DNA of 64,000 nucleotides from Cytophagales bacterium (GTDB lineage Bacteria > Bacteroidota > Bacteroidia > Cytophagales > Cyclobacteriaceae). Position 1 is the stretch's first letter. Each line of letters opens with the position of its first letter. The stretch spans positions 2,301,001 through 2,365,000 of the forward strand of contig JAWPMT010000005.1 of the NCBI GenBank assembly GCA_033344775.1, in the 5' to 3' direction. The translations under genes and the position numbers were made by a program. Positions 18,799-26,697 of this stretch are shown piece after piece. The notes under the pieces were generated by a model, which saw nothing but the letters and a program-made list of their open reading frames with translations, was not told the origin of the DNA and searched no databases.

Positions 18799-21700
18799 AT
18801 GAAGTTATCGACCAGTAAACCGATCAGCATAAATCTAATATTCATACTTTCTGTTGCACTGGCTTTTTGGCTTGGTTCCAGATATCCACAGCTCAATGAA
18901 AAGGCGATGATGGGCGGAGATATGCCCGTCATGGGAATTAGTTTCGATATCAAACAAGAGGTAGTTGAAGAAGATCCTTTTTTATTAAAAGTCTTCTATC
19001 ACACGATCAATTGGATCGACACCAATAAGAAGGGGATGATGTTTGGTCTTCTATTTGGAGCCGCTTTGATGACGTTATTCAACCTCCTGCAGGATAGCAT
19101 ACCATTAAATAGATGGTATAGCTCGTTTATTGGCTTATTGATAGGGGCGCCATTGGGTGTTTGTGTGAATTGTGCTGCACCAATCGCAAAAGGGATGCGT
19201 GATGGAGGTAGCAGAGAAGAGACAGCCCTGGCAACCATGATCTCCTCACCTACCATGAACTTCATTGTATTGGCGATGTTGTTCTCTTTGCTTCCGAATT
19301 ATATGGCTTGGGTCAAAATAAGTACAACGCTTCTCTTTGCCTTGTTCGGGATTCCAATACTGACGAAGCTCTTCCCAAGTAAACCAAGTCTTTCGCAAAT
19401 CGGTGATTTTCAGGCCCAGGGGAATAATTCTGGTTATCAGGTAACTTTTGTTGCTCAGGAAAACCCTTCCTGGTTGACCGCATTTGGCTGGTTCTTAAAA
19501 AACTACTCCCGGGCATTCTGGTATCTCATTAAAACAGCTGTTCCATTGATGCTCTTAGCTGGTTTGTTAGGAAATATTCTCATCAGTATCGTACCTTTTG
19601 AGGAGATCATTGATTGGGTAAAAGTGGATGGAGGCTCTGGTATGCGTGTTATATTGATAATGATTGGCCTTGGGTTAATAGGTGCATTCTTACCCGTTCC
19701 AATGACTTTTGATGTAATCATTGTCGTGATTTTACACGCGGCTGGATTGCCGGCCAAGTATCTTATGGTGCTATTATTTACACTCGGAAGTGTTAGCATC
19801 TACTCTTACCTCATTACGCGACAGACTTTTTCTAAAGCACTTTCTTTAGCACTTTTCCTGTGTATGGTAGGACTAGGATTGTTCAATGGTGTTGTGGGAC
19901 ACTTCATAGAAAAATTTTACATAAAAACGTATCAGCGAGATATAATGAAGAGTCTACTGGTTGAACGTCATGATCCAGTTGTTTTTCAACATATTCCTGA
20001 CCTAAAAGTGACAGAACAACAGAATCCATTGTCAAACAAGCAAGCAATAAACTTTCAACAAATAACTGAAAATGCATCTTACCGAGTAGAGAGTACTCCC
20101 TATCTATTGAACAGGAAAGGGTCTAATGATGGAGGCAACAAGCCGTTTGAAAATATCTCTGCTTTAGACTTGGGCATAGATTTGCCATATTCCTTTTCTG
20201 CTCAGCAAATATTCGAGCCAATGGCAAGAGGAGGGAGTATTGCTTCTGATGATGTGAATCTTGATGGTTGGGAGGACTTGTTGGTGGTTTCATCTTTTCG
20301 ACTCAATTTGTTTCTAAATGGGGGTAGTAAAACTTTCTATCCCCAATCCCTGGACTTGCCTGATACCTTGCGCATCAATAATGCTGTACTCACAGATTTG
20401 AATGAAGACGGGTGGGTAGATATACTTTTCAGCACTTATTATCAAGGGATCTATGCCATTCACAATCAGCAAGGCGATTTTTTTGCAACAGAATTAATCA
20501 AGCTTATTGATTTACCTCTTGGTGTTGTTGATGCATTTGGCATCGGAGACCTCAATGCCGACAATAGATTGGACATTGTATTGGGTATTTCTGCATATGG
20601 AGGGAATTTTAGGTCAGATGCTGAAATTCTTAGCGCCCAAAACCTGATTTTGATGAATAATGGTCCTGGTGGCTATCAAACCAAATACCTGGAGGGGACA
20701 TCCGGGGAAACCTTATCTGTGTTGATCGCGGACTTGAATCAGGACCGTTTGCAAGATGTCATACTAGGGAATGATTTTTATGTTCCCGATTATACGTATT
20801 TAGGAGGTCAGGAATCAGATACGCTTCAACATACGCAATTCAAGCATTTAGAAGCTCAGACGAGAACTACCATGTCGATCAGTATTGCAGATATCGATAA
20901 TGACCTTAATTATGAATTGTTTGAGGTCCAGTCCGGATTTATACGAAATATTAAAAACATCGAGACTGTATTGGCCGAATCTCCGGGAATTCCCGACGAA
21001 CAATTGTCTTTGATGAACGATATTTTGTCGAGGAAACAACAAATACGAACTGCCTACCTTAAGCGTGATTTTTTTGAGTGTGATGGTGACGATGATTGGG
21101 ATTGTATCTATTCGGTAATACTGAGGAATGCCATGTTTTTAAGAGATAGCGCACAGGATTACACAGGTTTGATGGCGTTGATTCCTGAAGATTGGTGGGC
21201 TTTCCATAAGATATTTCCAGAAGTGTCTCTTCATCAAAATAATGTCAGAGTGTTTGACGAAAAATCAGAAGAAGAACATCCCAATACAGTATTTGAATTT
21301 CCCGTATTACTTCAGGACAATGGCAATGGAATTAAAAAAGATGTCACAGAAAAGTATGAGATCAAAGACAGTGGGTGGGCATGGAATGCAAAATTTGCGG
21401 ATCTTGATAATGATCAATGGCAAGATCTATTAATTGCAAATGGATTTCTAGCAATTCGATCCTTCGATAGCAACATCTTCTATAGAAATTTGAATGGCGA
21501 AAAATTTGAGGATGCGACTGAAGCTTTTCAATTAGGGAATTCACTGCCTATTGGCGCATATGCTTACTTTGATTATGATCATGATGGAGACCTGGACATA
21601 TTCATGTTACCGCAAATTGGTCCTTTATTGGTTTATGAAAATCAAAATTTAGAAAAGAACCATTCTATCATGATCGAATTAGTAGACGGAACGAACCCGA

Positions 21701-21942
21701 ACCAATATGCAATTGGGGCAGAGGTCATTATCAAATATGGAAGAGATCAACAACAATCGAGACAGATTCTGAAAAGCGGAGGATTTAAATCCATCGACCC
21801 AAGAATCCTGCACTTTGGATTAGGAAAGATTGATCGAGTTTCGGAAGTAATTGTCAATTTGCCTTCAGGTAAGACAGTTGTTTTGAATGAAGAATTTCAG
21901 TCTAACCACAGATATCAAATATTCATCAAAGAGCAGAACTAA
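18799..21942 (+). CDS. Permease fused to VCBS/FG-GAP repeats and a C-terminal ASPIC/UnbV domain
   Basis: 1047 residues. Residues 1-~385 are a polytopic permease with about eight to nine helices and the conserved GVCVNCAAPIAKGMRDGG near residue 120, as in the DUF318/ArsP-like efflux permease family. Residues ~450-980 carry at least seven FG-GAP/VCBS-type calcium-loop repeats (DVNLDGWEDLL, DLNEDGWVDIL, DLNADNRLDIV, DLNQDRLQDVI, DIDNDLNYEL, DLDNDQWQDLL, DYDHDGDLDIF), forming a predicted extracytoplasmic propeller. The end (LKSGGFKSIDPRILHFGLG) is an ASPIC/UnbV domain. I do not know this fusion as a standard lasso gene. It shares strand with the plus arm and ends 49 bases from the B1 gene, so transport, immunity or sensing of the product is possible. 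Confidence 0.78.
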   Translation: MKLSTSKPISINLIFILSVALAFWLGSRYPQLNEKAMMGGDMPVMGISFDIKQEVVEEDPFLLKVFYHTINWIDTNKKGMMFGLLFGAALMTLFNLLQDSIPLNRWYSSFIGLLIGAPLGVCVNCAAPIAKGMRDGGSREETALATMISSPTMNFIVLAMLFSLLPNYMAWVKISTTLLFALFGIPILTKLFPSKPSLSQIGDFQAQGNNSGYQVTFVAQENPSWLTAFGWFLKNYSRAFWYLIKTAVPLMLLAGLLGNILISIVPFEEIIDWVKVDGGSGMRVILIMIGLGLIGAFLPVPMTFDVIIVVILHAAGLPAKYLMVLLFTLGSVSIYSYLITRQTFSKALSLALFLCMVGLGLFNGVVGHFIEKFYIKTYQRDIMKSLLVERHDPVVFQHIPDLKVTEQQNPLSNKQAINFQQITENASYRVESTPYLLNRKGSNDGGNKPFENISALDLGIDLPYSFSAQQIFEPMARGGSIASDDVNLDGWEDLLVVSSFRLNLFLNGGSKTFYPQSLDLPDTLRINNAVLTDLNEDGWVDILFSTYYQGIYAIHNQQGDFFATELIKLIDLPLGVVDAFGIGDLNADNRLDIVLGISAYGGNFRSDAEILSAQNLILMNNGPGGYQTKYLEGTSGETLSVLIADLNQDRLQDVILGNDFYVPDYTYLGGQESDTLQHTQFKHLEAQTRTTMSISIADIDNDLNYELFEVQSGFIRNIKNIETVLAESPGIPDEQLSLMNDILSRKQQIRTAYLKRDFFECDGDDDWDCIYSVILRNAMFLRDSAQDYTGLMALIPEDWWAFHKIFPEVSLHQNNVRVFDEKSEEEHPNTVFEFPVLLQDNGNGIKKDVTEKYEIKDSGWAWNAKFADLDNDQWQDLLIANGFLAIRSFDSNIFYRNLNGEKFEDATEAFQLGNSLPIGAYAYFDYDHDGDLDIFMLPQIGPLLVYENQNLEKNHSIMIELVDGTNPNQYAIGAEVIIKYGRDQQQSRQILKSGGFKSIDPRILHFGLGKIDRVSEVIVNLPSGKTVVLNEEFQSNHRYQIFIKEQN

Positions 21943-21991
21943 AATCGCAGTAGATCACACGTACATATGTAGTGAAAGACAATTGATAGCT

Positions 21992-22264
21992 TCAAGAAAC
22001 AATGACCCAACCCTTTTCAGTAGATTCAGAAAGAAATTTCGTTACATCTTTTAAGCAAACATCATAATCAACATCATATTGAGAGCAAAGTGATTGACAC
22101 AATTCTTGCACAGCGATTGGTTTGGAGATAGATTCCCAAATCACACTAGCGATTTCATCAAGGCTGATGTAATAGTTAGTTTCCGTATCCATGATGATGA
22201 CCTCTTCCGCTATCGAAGAGAAGATTATTTGTTCATTCCGAACGACCTTGTTGGTTTCAAGCAC
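21992..22264 (-). CDS. PqqD-like leader-binding protein B1 of the lasso peptide locus
   Basis: 90 residues from a GTG start; an in-frame stop lies just upstream, so the start is well bounded. The sequence follows the PqqD/RRE pattern: IIFSSIAEEVIIMDTETNYYISLDEIASVIWESI, then the helical QELCQSLCSQYDVD and DVTKFLSE. B1 proteins bind the precursor leader (the aromatic-x-x-Pro-x-aliphatic motif) and hand it to B2 and the cyclase. It is last in the minus arm, 197 bases after the precursor gene, and converges on the permease fusion gene. Confidence 0.88.
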   Translation of the reverse strand: MLETNKVVRNEQIIFSSIAEEVIIMDTETNYYISLDEIASVIWESISKPIAVQELCQSLCSQYDVDYDVCLKDVTKFLSESTEKGWVIVS

Positions 22265-22461
22265 GGATTTAATTCATTTGGAATGATTTAGAAAAGGATT
22301 TATTAACAACGAACAAATCACCGGTCACAGTGAGCCACTGTATAAGGATTTCCGTAAATTATTCAATAGAGCTAGTCGTAAAATACACCTACGACAATCT
22401 CAAATCAGATCGAGGCAATAAGACTGATACCTAAATAAAAATGAATAAAAGAAAGATACGA

Positions 22462-22605
22462 TTATGAACCACTCCCAAAACCATCACTGACGGTGGCATT
22501 CGGTCCATAAGTTTCTTTGATGGACAATTTGGATTTAATATCAGGAGTATTCCACTTTTTGCGATCTCTGGTGACGCTAGAGATAGAAGTATTTTGTCTA
22601 GACAT
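22462..22605 (-). CDS. Lasso peptide precursor (A), 47 residues
   Basis: A short gene between the cyclase and B1 genes, on their strand. Leader residues 1-33 contain KKWNTPDIKSKL, matching the leader recognition motif aromatic-x-x-Pro-x-aliphatic (YxxPxL in most, W in paeninodin-type leaders), and Thr32 sits at the conserved -2 position before cleavage after Tyr33. The core is GPNATVSDGFGSGS: Gly1 and Asp8 allow the N-terminus-to-side-chain macrolactam of eight residues, leaving a six-residue tail GFGSGS with Phe10 as the only bulky residue. The C-terminal Ser is the residue phosphorylated in kinase-containing clusters. ATG start; an upstream Bacteroidota-type promoter is proposed at 22647-22674. 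All cluster partners (B1, B2, C, D, kinase, nucleotidyltransferase) are present within 8 kb. Not verified experimentally. Confidence 0.88.
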   Translation of the reverse strand: MSRQNTSISSVTRDRKKWNTPDIKSKLSIKETYGPNATVSDGFGSGS

Positions 22606-22646
22606 AACAGCTTTTTTGTAAAAATATAATCATTTCATGGTTCTCC

Positions 22647-22674
22647 CAAATATTCTTTTTCCATCAAAATCAAA
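22647..22674 (-). promoter_or_regulatory. Possible Bacteroidota-type promoter for the lasso precursor
   Basis: Read on the minus strand: TTTG (complement of 22671-22674), a 16-base spacer, and AATATTTG (complement of 22647-22654), close to the TTTG...TAnnTTTG consensus. Transcription would begin around 22640, giving a leader of about 35 bases. An own promoter would let the precursor be made in excess over the cyclase and B1. Short motif in AT-rich sequence, so weak evidence. Confidence 0.35.
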
Positions 22675-22816
22675 CTTATATTTAATAATTAATGGTAAGA
22701 TGTGTTTGTAATTGTTTTGCTTCAATAATAAAGATTACCGACTTCTAAGCTTGAATGTGGTAATGCAATAAATTTCGAACCTCTTTGAAGTTGAATCTGG
22801 AAAACTGGTCGTGTTT

Positions 22817-24724
22817 TTAATCAAAAAAGTGTTTCATGAACATTGCAGCCGAGAAGCCTAAAGTTACGGAGTAATCATTGTTTTTTTCTACTCTGTTTTG
22901 TTGATACAAATCGCGAACAAGCTCCATTTGATTTAGAGAATTAATCAACACTTCATAGTCGATGAATCGATTCGTTAGCTCATTTTGACAACTTTCTAAT
23001 TTACTCTTGATCAAGGCCTTGTTTTTAACCAACCTTCTGCTAAAATCCGGAGCAAAGATGCCTTTACTATGACGCCATTGTATTTTTTCAGGTAGTAATC
23101 CCTCCATAGCATACCTGATAAATCCTCTTTTCACACCATAGGGAGCCAATTGTGAAACAGGTAAGGCCATCATAAATTCCATGACTCGGATATCAATCAG
23201 CGGATTGACATAAGTTATATTGTGATAAGAGGATCTCGTTTCCATATCAGGAAAGACCGTCGGCCAAAACTGATTGTTGATGATTTCTGCGATATTGGCA
23301 TGTATATTGACAGATGGATCGGAATAATAATAGTCATGGGTTTTTACCCTGTATTTTGTATGTTGCAACCATGAGGGGTGAACGGTATCAGGACGTTTGA
23401 CATTATAATTTTTGGGTCGAATCTTGCGCCTGATAGATAGAGGTACCTGAGGGATTATTGCTTTATGCATGAAGTGTTTGATAACCGAATGGTTCTTCAG
23501 GTTTGCATAATAACGAAAAAGCTCAGCCCACGCTCCGGTGCGCAGTAGATGAGCTTCCAGGCCATTCCCGGAATAGGAAACCACCGCATCTCCCAGAACT
23601 CCCGTTAACATTAAGCGTACATTACTATTTTGACTTTTTAACGATCGATAAAAAGCTTCATCAATGTAATAAGCCCAGTAACTAGGTGTGTATGCTTTGC
23701 CTATTGCCTGCTCGTATTCCGGATAAGCTTCGTACTGTTCCTTATTAAAAACATAGTCGATTAAGATGTTCTCCTCTTGATCCAAAACCGCTTCAATATA
23801 AGGTCGTTCATCATCTTCCAAAAAATCTCCTTCAGTGGGCATCACCGATGAAGTTGCATATAGTAATTTTTGCTCCTTGGCCAGTTGTTGTGCGGCTATT
23901 ACAGCCACGGAAGAAGAGTCGAGCCCCCCACTTAGTGCAATACCCACATCAAAATCAGTTGCCATTCGGCATGCAATGGCTTCTCCCAAAATTGTCTGGA
24001 AGTGTTCAGCATATTCCTCGAAATGTTTGTAACGTATTTCTTTTTGCCTGTCTAATTTCCAATATTTTGAGGTGCTAGTCGATTTATGGTCTTTGAGGAG
24101 GTAATGGCCACCGAATAATTGATAAACGTTTTTGAAAAAAGTTTCAGCCACCACATCTTCCTCTGTATTGATCCCTAATAGATGATAAATCATCCGTTCT
24201 TCGTTGAATAATTTCTCAACATCCGGATGCTCAACGATAGCTTTTATTTCAGATGCGAAAATGAAAGAGTCTTGAGTTTGATAATAAAACAGTGCTTTCA
24301 TGCCAGTCTGATCTCTTATAGCATACAACCGTCTTCGATGCTGATCCCAGATAACACATGAAAAGTCCCCGATGAGGTGCTGAGCACATGATAGATCCCA
24401 TTTCATGAATGCTTTAGCGATGAGAAGCGCATCTTGCATCAGCATCAATTCTTCCCGATTAATACCAAGCTTTCCGGCCAACTCTGATCTGTTATCCAGT
24501 CTGATATCACCCACTATTATATGATTTTGATACCGTAGGGGTTGCCGACAAAGCTGATCATTCCTAAAGGTCTTATTCAGGAGGAAACCCAATATCAATC
24601 CCTCATCTTCGTGTATTTGATGGGCATCTTCGCCGCGGTGTTTTAGATGCTTTTGGAAAGAGGATTTTATTTCTGGTGAGATAGGTTTCCTATCCCAGTT
24701 CACGTGTCCGTAAATCGCACTCAT
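22817..24724 (-). CDS. Lasso peptide macrolactam synthetase C (asparagine synthetase-like)
   Basis: 635 residues. The N-terminal ~200 residues are a glutamine-amidotransferase-like domain whose nucleophile position is Ser (MSAIYGHV instead of MCGI), as expected for cyclases that do not use glutamine. The synthetase domain has the pyrophosphate loop SGGLDSSS near residue 268 and later conserved blocks (TGVLGDAVVSYSGNG, YVNPLIDIRVMEFMMALPVS, GVKRGFIRYAMEGLLPE). It adenylates the Asp8 side chain of the core so that Gly1 closes the ring. Its start overlaps the kinase stop by 4 bases (ATGA), proving a shared transcript. Confidence 0.92.
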   Translation of the reverse strand: MSAIYGHVNWDRKPISPEIKSSFQKHLKHRGEDAHQIHEDEGLILGFLLNKTFRNDQLCRQPLRYQNHIIVGDIRLDNRSELAGKLGINREELMLMQDALLIAKAFMKWDLSCAQHLIGDFSCVIWDQHRRRLYAIRDQTGMKALFYYQTQDSFIFASEIKAIVEHPDVEKLFNEERMIYHLLGINTEEDVVAETFFKNVYQLFGGHYLLKDHKSTSTSKYWKLDRQKEIRYKHFEEYAEHFQTILGEAIACRMATDFDVGIALSGGLDSSSVAVIAAQQLAKEQKLLYATSSVMPTEGDFLEDDERPYIEAVLDQEENILIDYVFNKEQYEAYPEYEQAIGKAYTPSYWAYYIDEAFYRSLKSQNSNVRLMLTGVLGDAVVSYSGNGLEAHLLRTGAWAELFRYYANLKNHSVIKHFMHKAIIPQVPLSIRRKIRPKNYNVKRPDTVHPSWLQHTKYRVKTHDYYYSDPSVNIHANIAEIINNQFWPTVFPDMETRSSYHNITYVNPLIDIRVMEFMMALPVSQLAPYGVKRGFIRYAMEGLLPEKIQWRHSKGIFAPDFSRRLVKNKALIKSKLESCQNELTNRFIDYEVLINSLNQMELVRDLYQQNRVEKNNDYSVTLGFSAAMFMKHFFD

Positions 24725-25644
24725 GAGGTGATCTGGGTTTGCTTGACTACCCGGTCGACTAATTCATCTAAAAGATTTAAATCTTTCGGCCTTTGTAAAT
24801 GATAAATCGGTACCGCTTCAATTAATTTGGAGCAATATTCAAAATGCGCTTTTTCCAGTCCCAGAATTTTTACAGCATGATGTCTATAAGTGTGCTTAAG
24901 TAAAGCCTGTAGTTTATCCATGGTTGTCTTGGATCGTATTTGAATTCCTTTCAATTGGTCATTGAAGTCAATTTCAAAAATGGCTTTTATAGGGAATGAA
25001 TTTTGTGTCACTTTTTTTGTCAATGGCACTTTGTATTTCGCACGTTCGTTACTCACAATCTCCAGCTCTTTAGTTGGTATATTAAAGTATGCTGTTGATT
25101 CTTCCCACAATTTCACTTGAGGAAAAGCATAGCTCACCCATGCTTGTTCTTTCTGCAGTTCAATGAGGCAAACATCATCTGAGATGATTGGAAAACCAGC
25201 TCGCATCATCAGTGTGGCCGTAGTAGATTTCCCAACTCCCGAATGTCCCATGAATAAAATAGCACCTTCATCAGTTGATATGGCACTTGCATGTATGGGG
25301 AATTGTGATTTGTTCAATAATAAAAAGGAAAGGACTGTACCTAACAAATGAGTCTTCATTTCCTGCAAAGAACTACCTTCTACCATCTTAACATATATCC
25401 GTTGACTATCTTGATGGATCATACTATCAAATAACCCCTGGAACGTTAATTGGATTTGACCCTGAGCACCGATCCGATAATCAAGATCCCGGTAATATTT
25501 ACCTTCTTTGATCACCTCTTTGATTTCAGGTAGCTGTTTCACCATTGTTACCGTGACATGTGCCGATGTGTCCTGAGTTTGCTCCAGTTCATTTAGCTCA
25601 AAAGATGAAGCGATAATCAAGTTGTGCAATTGATAATAGAACAT
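24721..25644 (-). CDS. HPr-kinase-like tailoring kinase of the lasso peptide locus
   Basis: 307 residues. P-loop GHSGVGKST at 133-141, preceded by HASAI (His118) and followed by ISDD (Asp156-157), the arrangement of HPr kinase/phosphorylase. The N-terminal ~110 residues are the beta-rich domain of the lasso-associated branch. In paeninodin a relative phosphorylates the C-terminal Ser of the precursor. The precursor here also ends in Ser, so phosphorylation of Ser47 is the natural prediction. First gene of the minus arm, with about 190 bases of AT-rich sequence upstream. Confidence 0.88.
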   Translation of the reverse strand: MFYYQLHNLIIASSFELNELEQTQDTSAHVTVTMVKQLPEIKEVIKEGKYYRDLDYRIGAQGQIQLTFQGLFDSMIHQDSQRIYVKMVEGSSLQEMKTHLLGTVLSFLLLNKSQFPIHASAISTDEGAILFMGHSGVGKSTTATLMMRAGFPIISDDVCLIELQKEQAWVSYAFPQVKLWEESTAYFNIPTKELEIVSNERAKYKVPLTKKVTQNSFPIKAIFEIDFNDQLKGIQIRSKTTMDKLQALLKHTYRHHAVKILGLEKAHFEYCSKLIEAVPIYHLQRPKDLNLLDELVDRVVKQTQITS

Positions 25645-25962
25645 GCTGAAAACTATGCCAAATATTCGGGTATGTAGATACCTGAATATAATTTTAATCA
25701 GCTACTAAACAATTTAATGTGAAGGTTCTATCACAGAATCGACACAAATCCTAAAATCAAAGAATTCAATTTTTTCATAAAAATTAGAATATTATTTGGT
25801 TTTGTGAAATCATTGCTAGATACTTGCAACAACAAAAGAAAAACGAATTGAAAGAGTACAGACACATATCAGAAAGCGGCATCCCGGCACTAGTAGGGTT
25901 TAACCGTGATTTATGTAGGTACTTGGCCTGGTTTAGTTGAATTTACTAACTGTAGATAGATG

Positions 25963-25990
25963 AAACCCAGGTCAAAAGCCTGGGTTTTTT
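25963..25990 (+). terminator. Intrinsic terminator, possibly an attenuator
   Basis: Stem AAACCCAGG (25963-25971) with CCTGGGTTT (25979-25987), 7-base loop, T tract to 25990. An upstream segment GGCCTGGTTT (25925-25934) can pair with the left arm instead, which would form a competing antiterminator. Confidence 0.7.
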
Positions 25991-26135
25991 GTTTTCAATG
26001 AATTTGGACAAAATGAACATAAGACCAAATAATATTTTGTTGATGGAATTTTCAGCGCAGGATAGCTATGCCCTCGCCGGAAAGGAATTTTATTGGAAAC
26101 ACAAGGAATGACTGTGGTCAATCGCTAACGCATTG

Positions 26136-26169
26136 AAGCCCCGTTCATTCCCATGGACGGGGCTTTTTT
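26136..26169 (+). terminator. Intrinsic terminator ahead of the tRNA-like array
   Basis: Stem AAGCCCCGT (26136-26144) with ACGGGGCTT (26157-26165), 12-base loop, run of T. It separates the array that follows from upstream transcription. Confidence 0.75.
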
Positions 26170-26189
26170 ATTTCACTGTATTAGTGATC

Positions 26190-26198
26190 GTTTTTTTG
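26190..26198 (+). promoter_or_regulatory. Possible promoter element for the tRNA-like array
   Basis: CGTTTTTTTG resembles the TAnnTTTG element of Bacteroidota promoters in its 3' half only. It would place transcription start near 26204, exactly the first base of the first tRNA-like element. No good upstream TTTG box was found. Confidence 0.25.
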
Positions 26199-26203
26199 AA
26201 TTT

Positions 26204-26250
26204 CGACTTGTGCAGTTGGCGCAAAACCAGGTTCGACCCCTGGCAAGTTG
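26204..26250 (+). ncRNA. tRNA-like element lacking the anticodon arm (47 nt)
   Basis: A seven-base acceptor stem CGACTTG/CAAGTTG (one G-T wobble) encloses a D-arm-like TGC-AGTTGGC-GCA and a perfect T arm CCAGG-TTCGACC-CCTGG. Only three bases (AAA) join the two arms where the anticodon arm and variable loop belong. The fold therefore keeps the acceptor and elbow of a tRNA but cannot decode. It lies first in the array upstream of slipin and rtcB. Confidence 0.7.
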
Positions 26251-26580
26251 ACGATGCGCTTCGATTTACTGAAGTGCATACCCGGCAGGAAGGGCAGAAC
26301 GGGTGCTTCCTCTGAGATTGGAGAGTGGTTAGAGACCACAAGCCAGGTTCCGTTTGCCTGGTGATGTTTGGCAAAGCTCCTTTCGAGATGGGTAAAGGCT
26401 GGTTTTATAACCAAAACAAAACAACTATCGACCTAAACCTAGCCTTTTGGGAAGGGCATGAACGAATCGCTCATGATCTGCCCGGTGCACAGCCACCGGG
26501 CAGGCACCTTCCAAAGTGAAAAAACTGATCGAGGAGACGCCTTGATCGATATAAGATTTGACATGGTCTCAAAGGGCCCC
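26251..26580 (+). ncRNA. Hairpin-rich segment of the tRNA-like array region
   Basis: No tRNA fold was found, but strong stems are closely packed: ATGCGCTTC/GAAGTGCAT (26254-26279), GTGG/CCAC followed by CCAGG/CCTGG (26326-26371), AAAGGCT/AGCCTTT (about 26395-26446), and a ten-base stem CTGCCCGGTG/CACCGGGCAG (26478-26503). No open reading frame of credible composition covers it. A structured non-coding transcript is the simplest reading. Confidence 0.45.
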
Positions 26581-26586
26581 CAGAAC

Positions 26587-26655
26587 TGTCAGGTTGAGCC
26601 TGTCGAAACCTCATGCAAGGTTTGAAAATATATTTCGACACAGCTCAATATGACA
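26587..26655. repeat. REP-like palindromic repeat
   Basis: TGTCAGGTTGAGCCTGTCGA at 26587-26606 is inverted as TCGACACAGCTCAATATGACA at 26635-26655, with an ACCTC/GAGGT-like inner part (AACCTCATGCAAGGTT). It is the type of dispersed palindrome common between genes of many bacteria. A worn relative is at 5014-5047. Confidence 0.65.
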
Positions 26656-26697
26656 TTTATTGGATAAATGACCTTGAGACAATGATAGAATCAATAT

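Larger units (their letters stand above)
25645..26203. other. Gene-poor stretch with two terminator-like hairpins
   Basis: AT-rich upstream region of the kinase gene, then two strong hairpins with T tracts (25963-25990 and 26136-26169). Two very short frames lie just before them: one ending with the TGA near 25940 (about 30 codons from a TTG, ...CRYLAWFS) and one of 32 codons at 26013-26111 (start MNIRPNN). They have no recognisable relatives. The layout (short frame, hairpin with T tract) recalls attenuators or small RNA genes, but nothing shows that these are translated. Confidence 0.4.

Noticed and set aside
18799-19950. Idea that the permease part is the lasso exporter
   Set aside because: A dedicated ABC exporter is present at 16351-18102; the permease belongs to a metal/arsenic-efflux-like family, so only an accessory role is considered.
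22606-22816. Second lasso precursor between the cyclase and the precursor gene
   Set aside because: Read on the minus strand; no frame shows a Thr at -2 with a following Gly and an acidic residue at 7-9.
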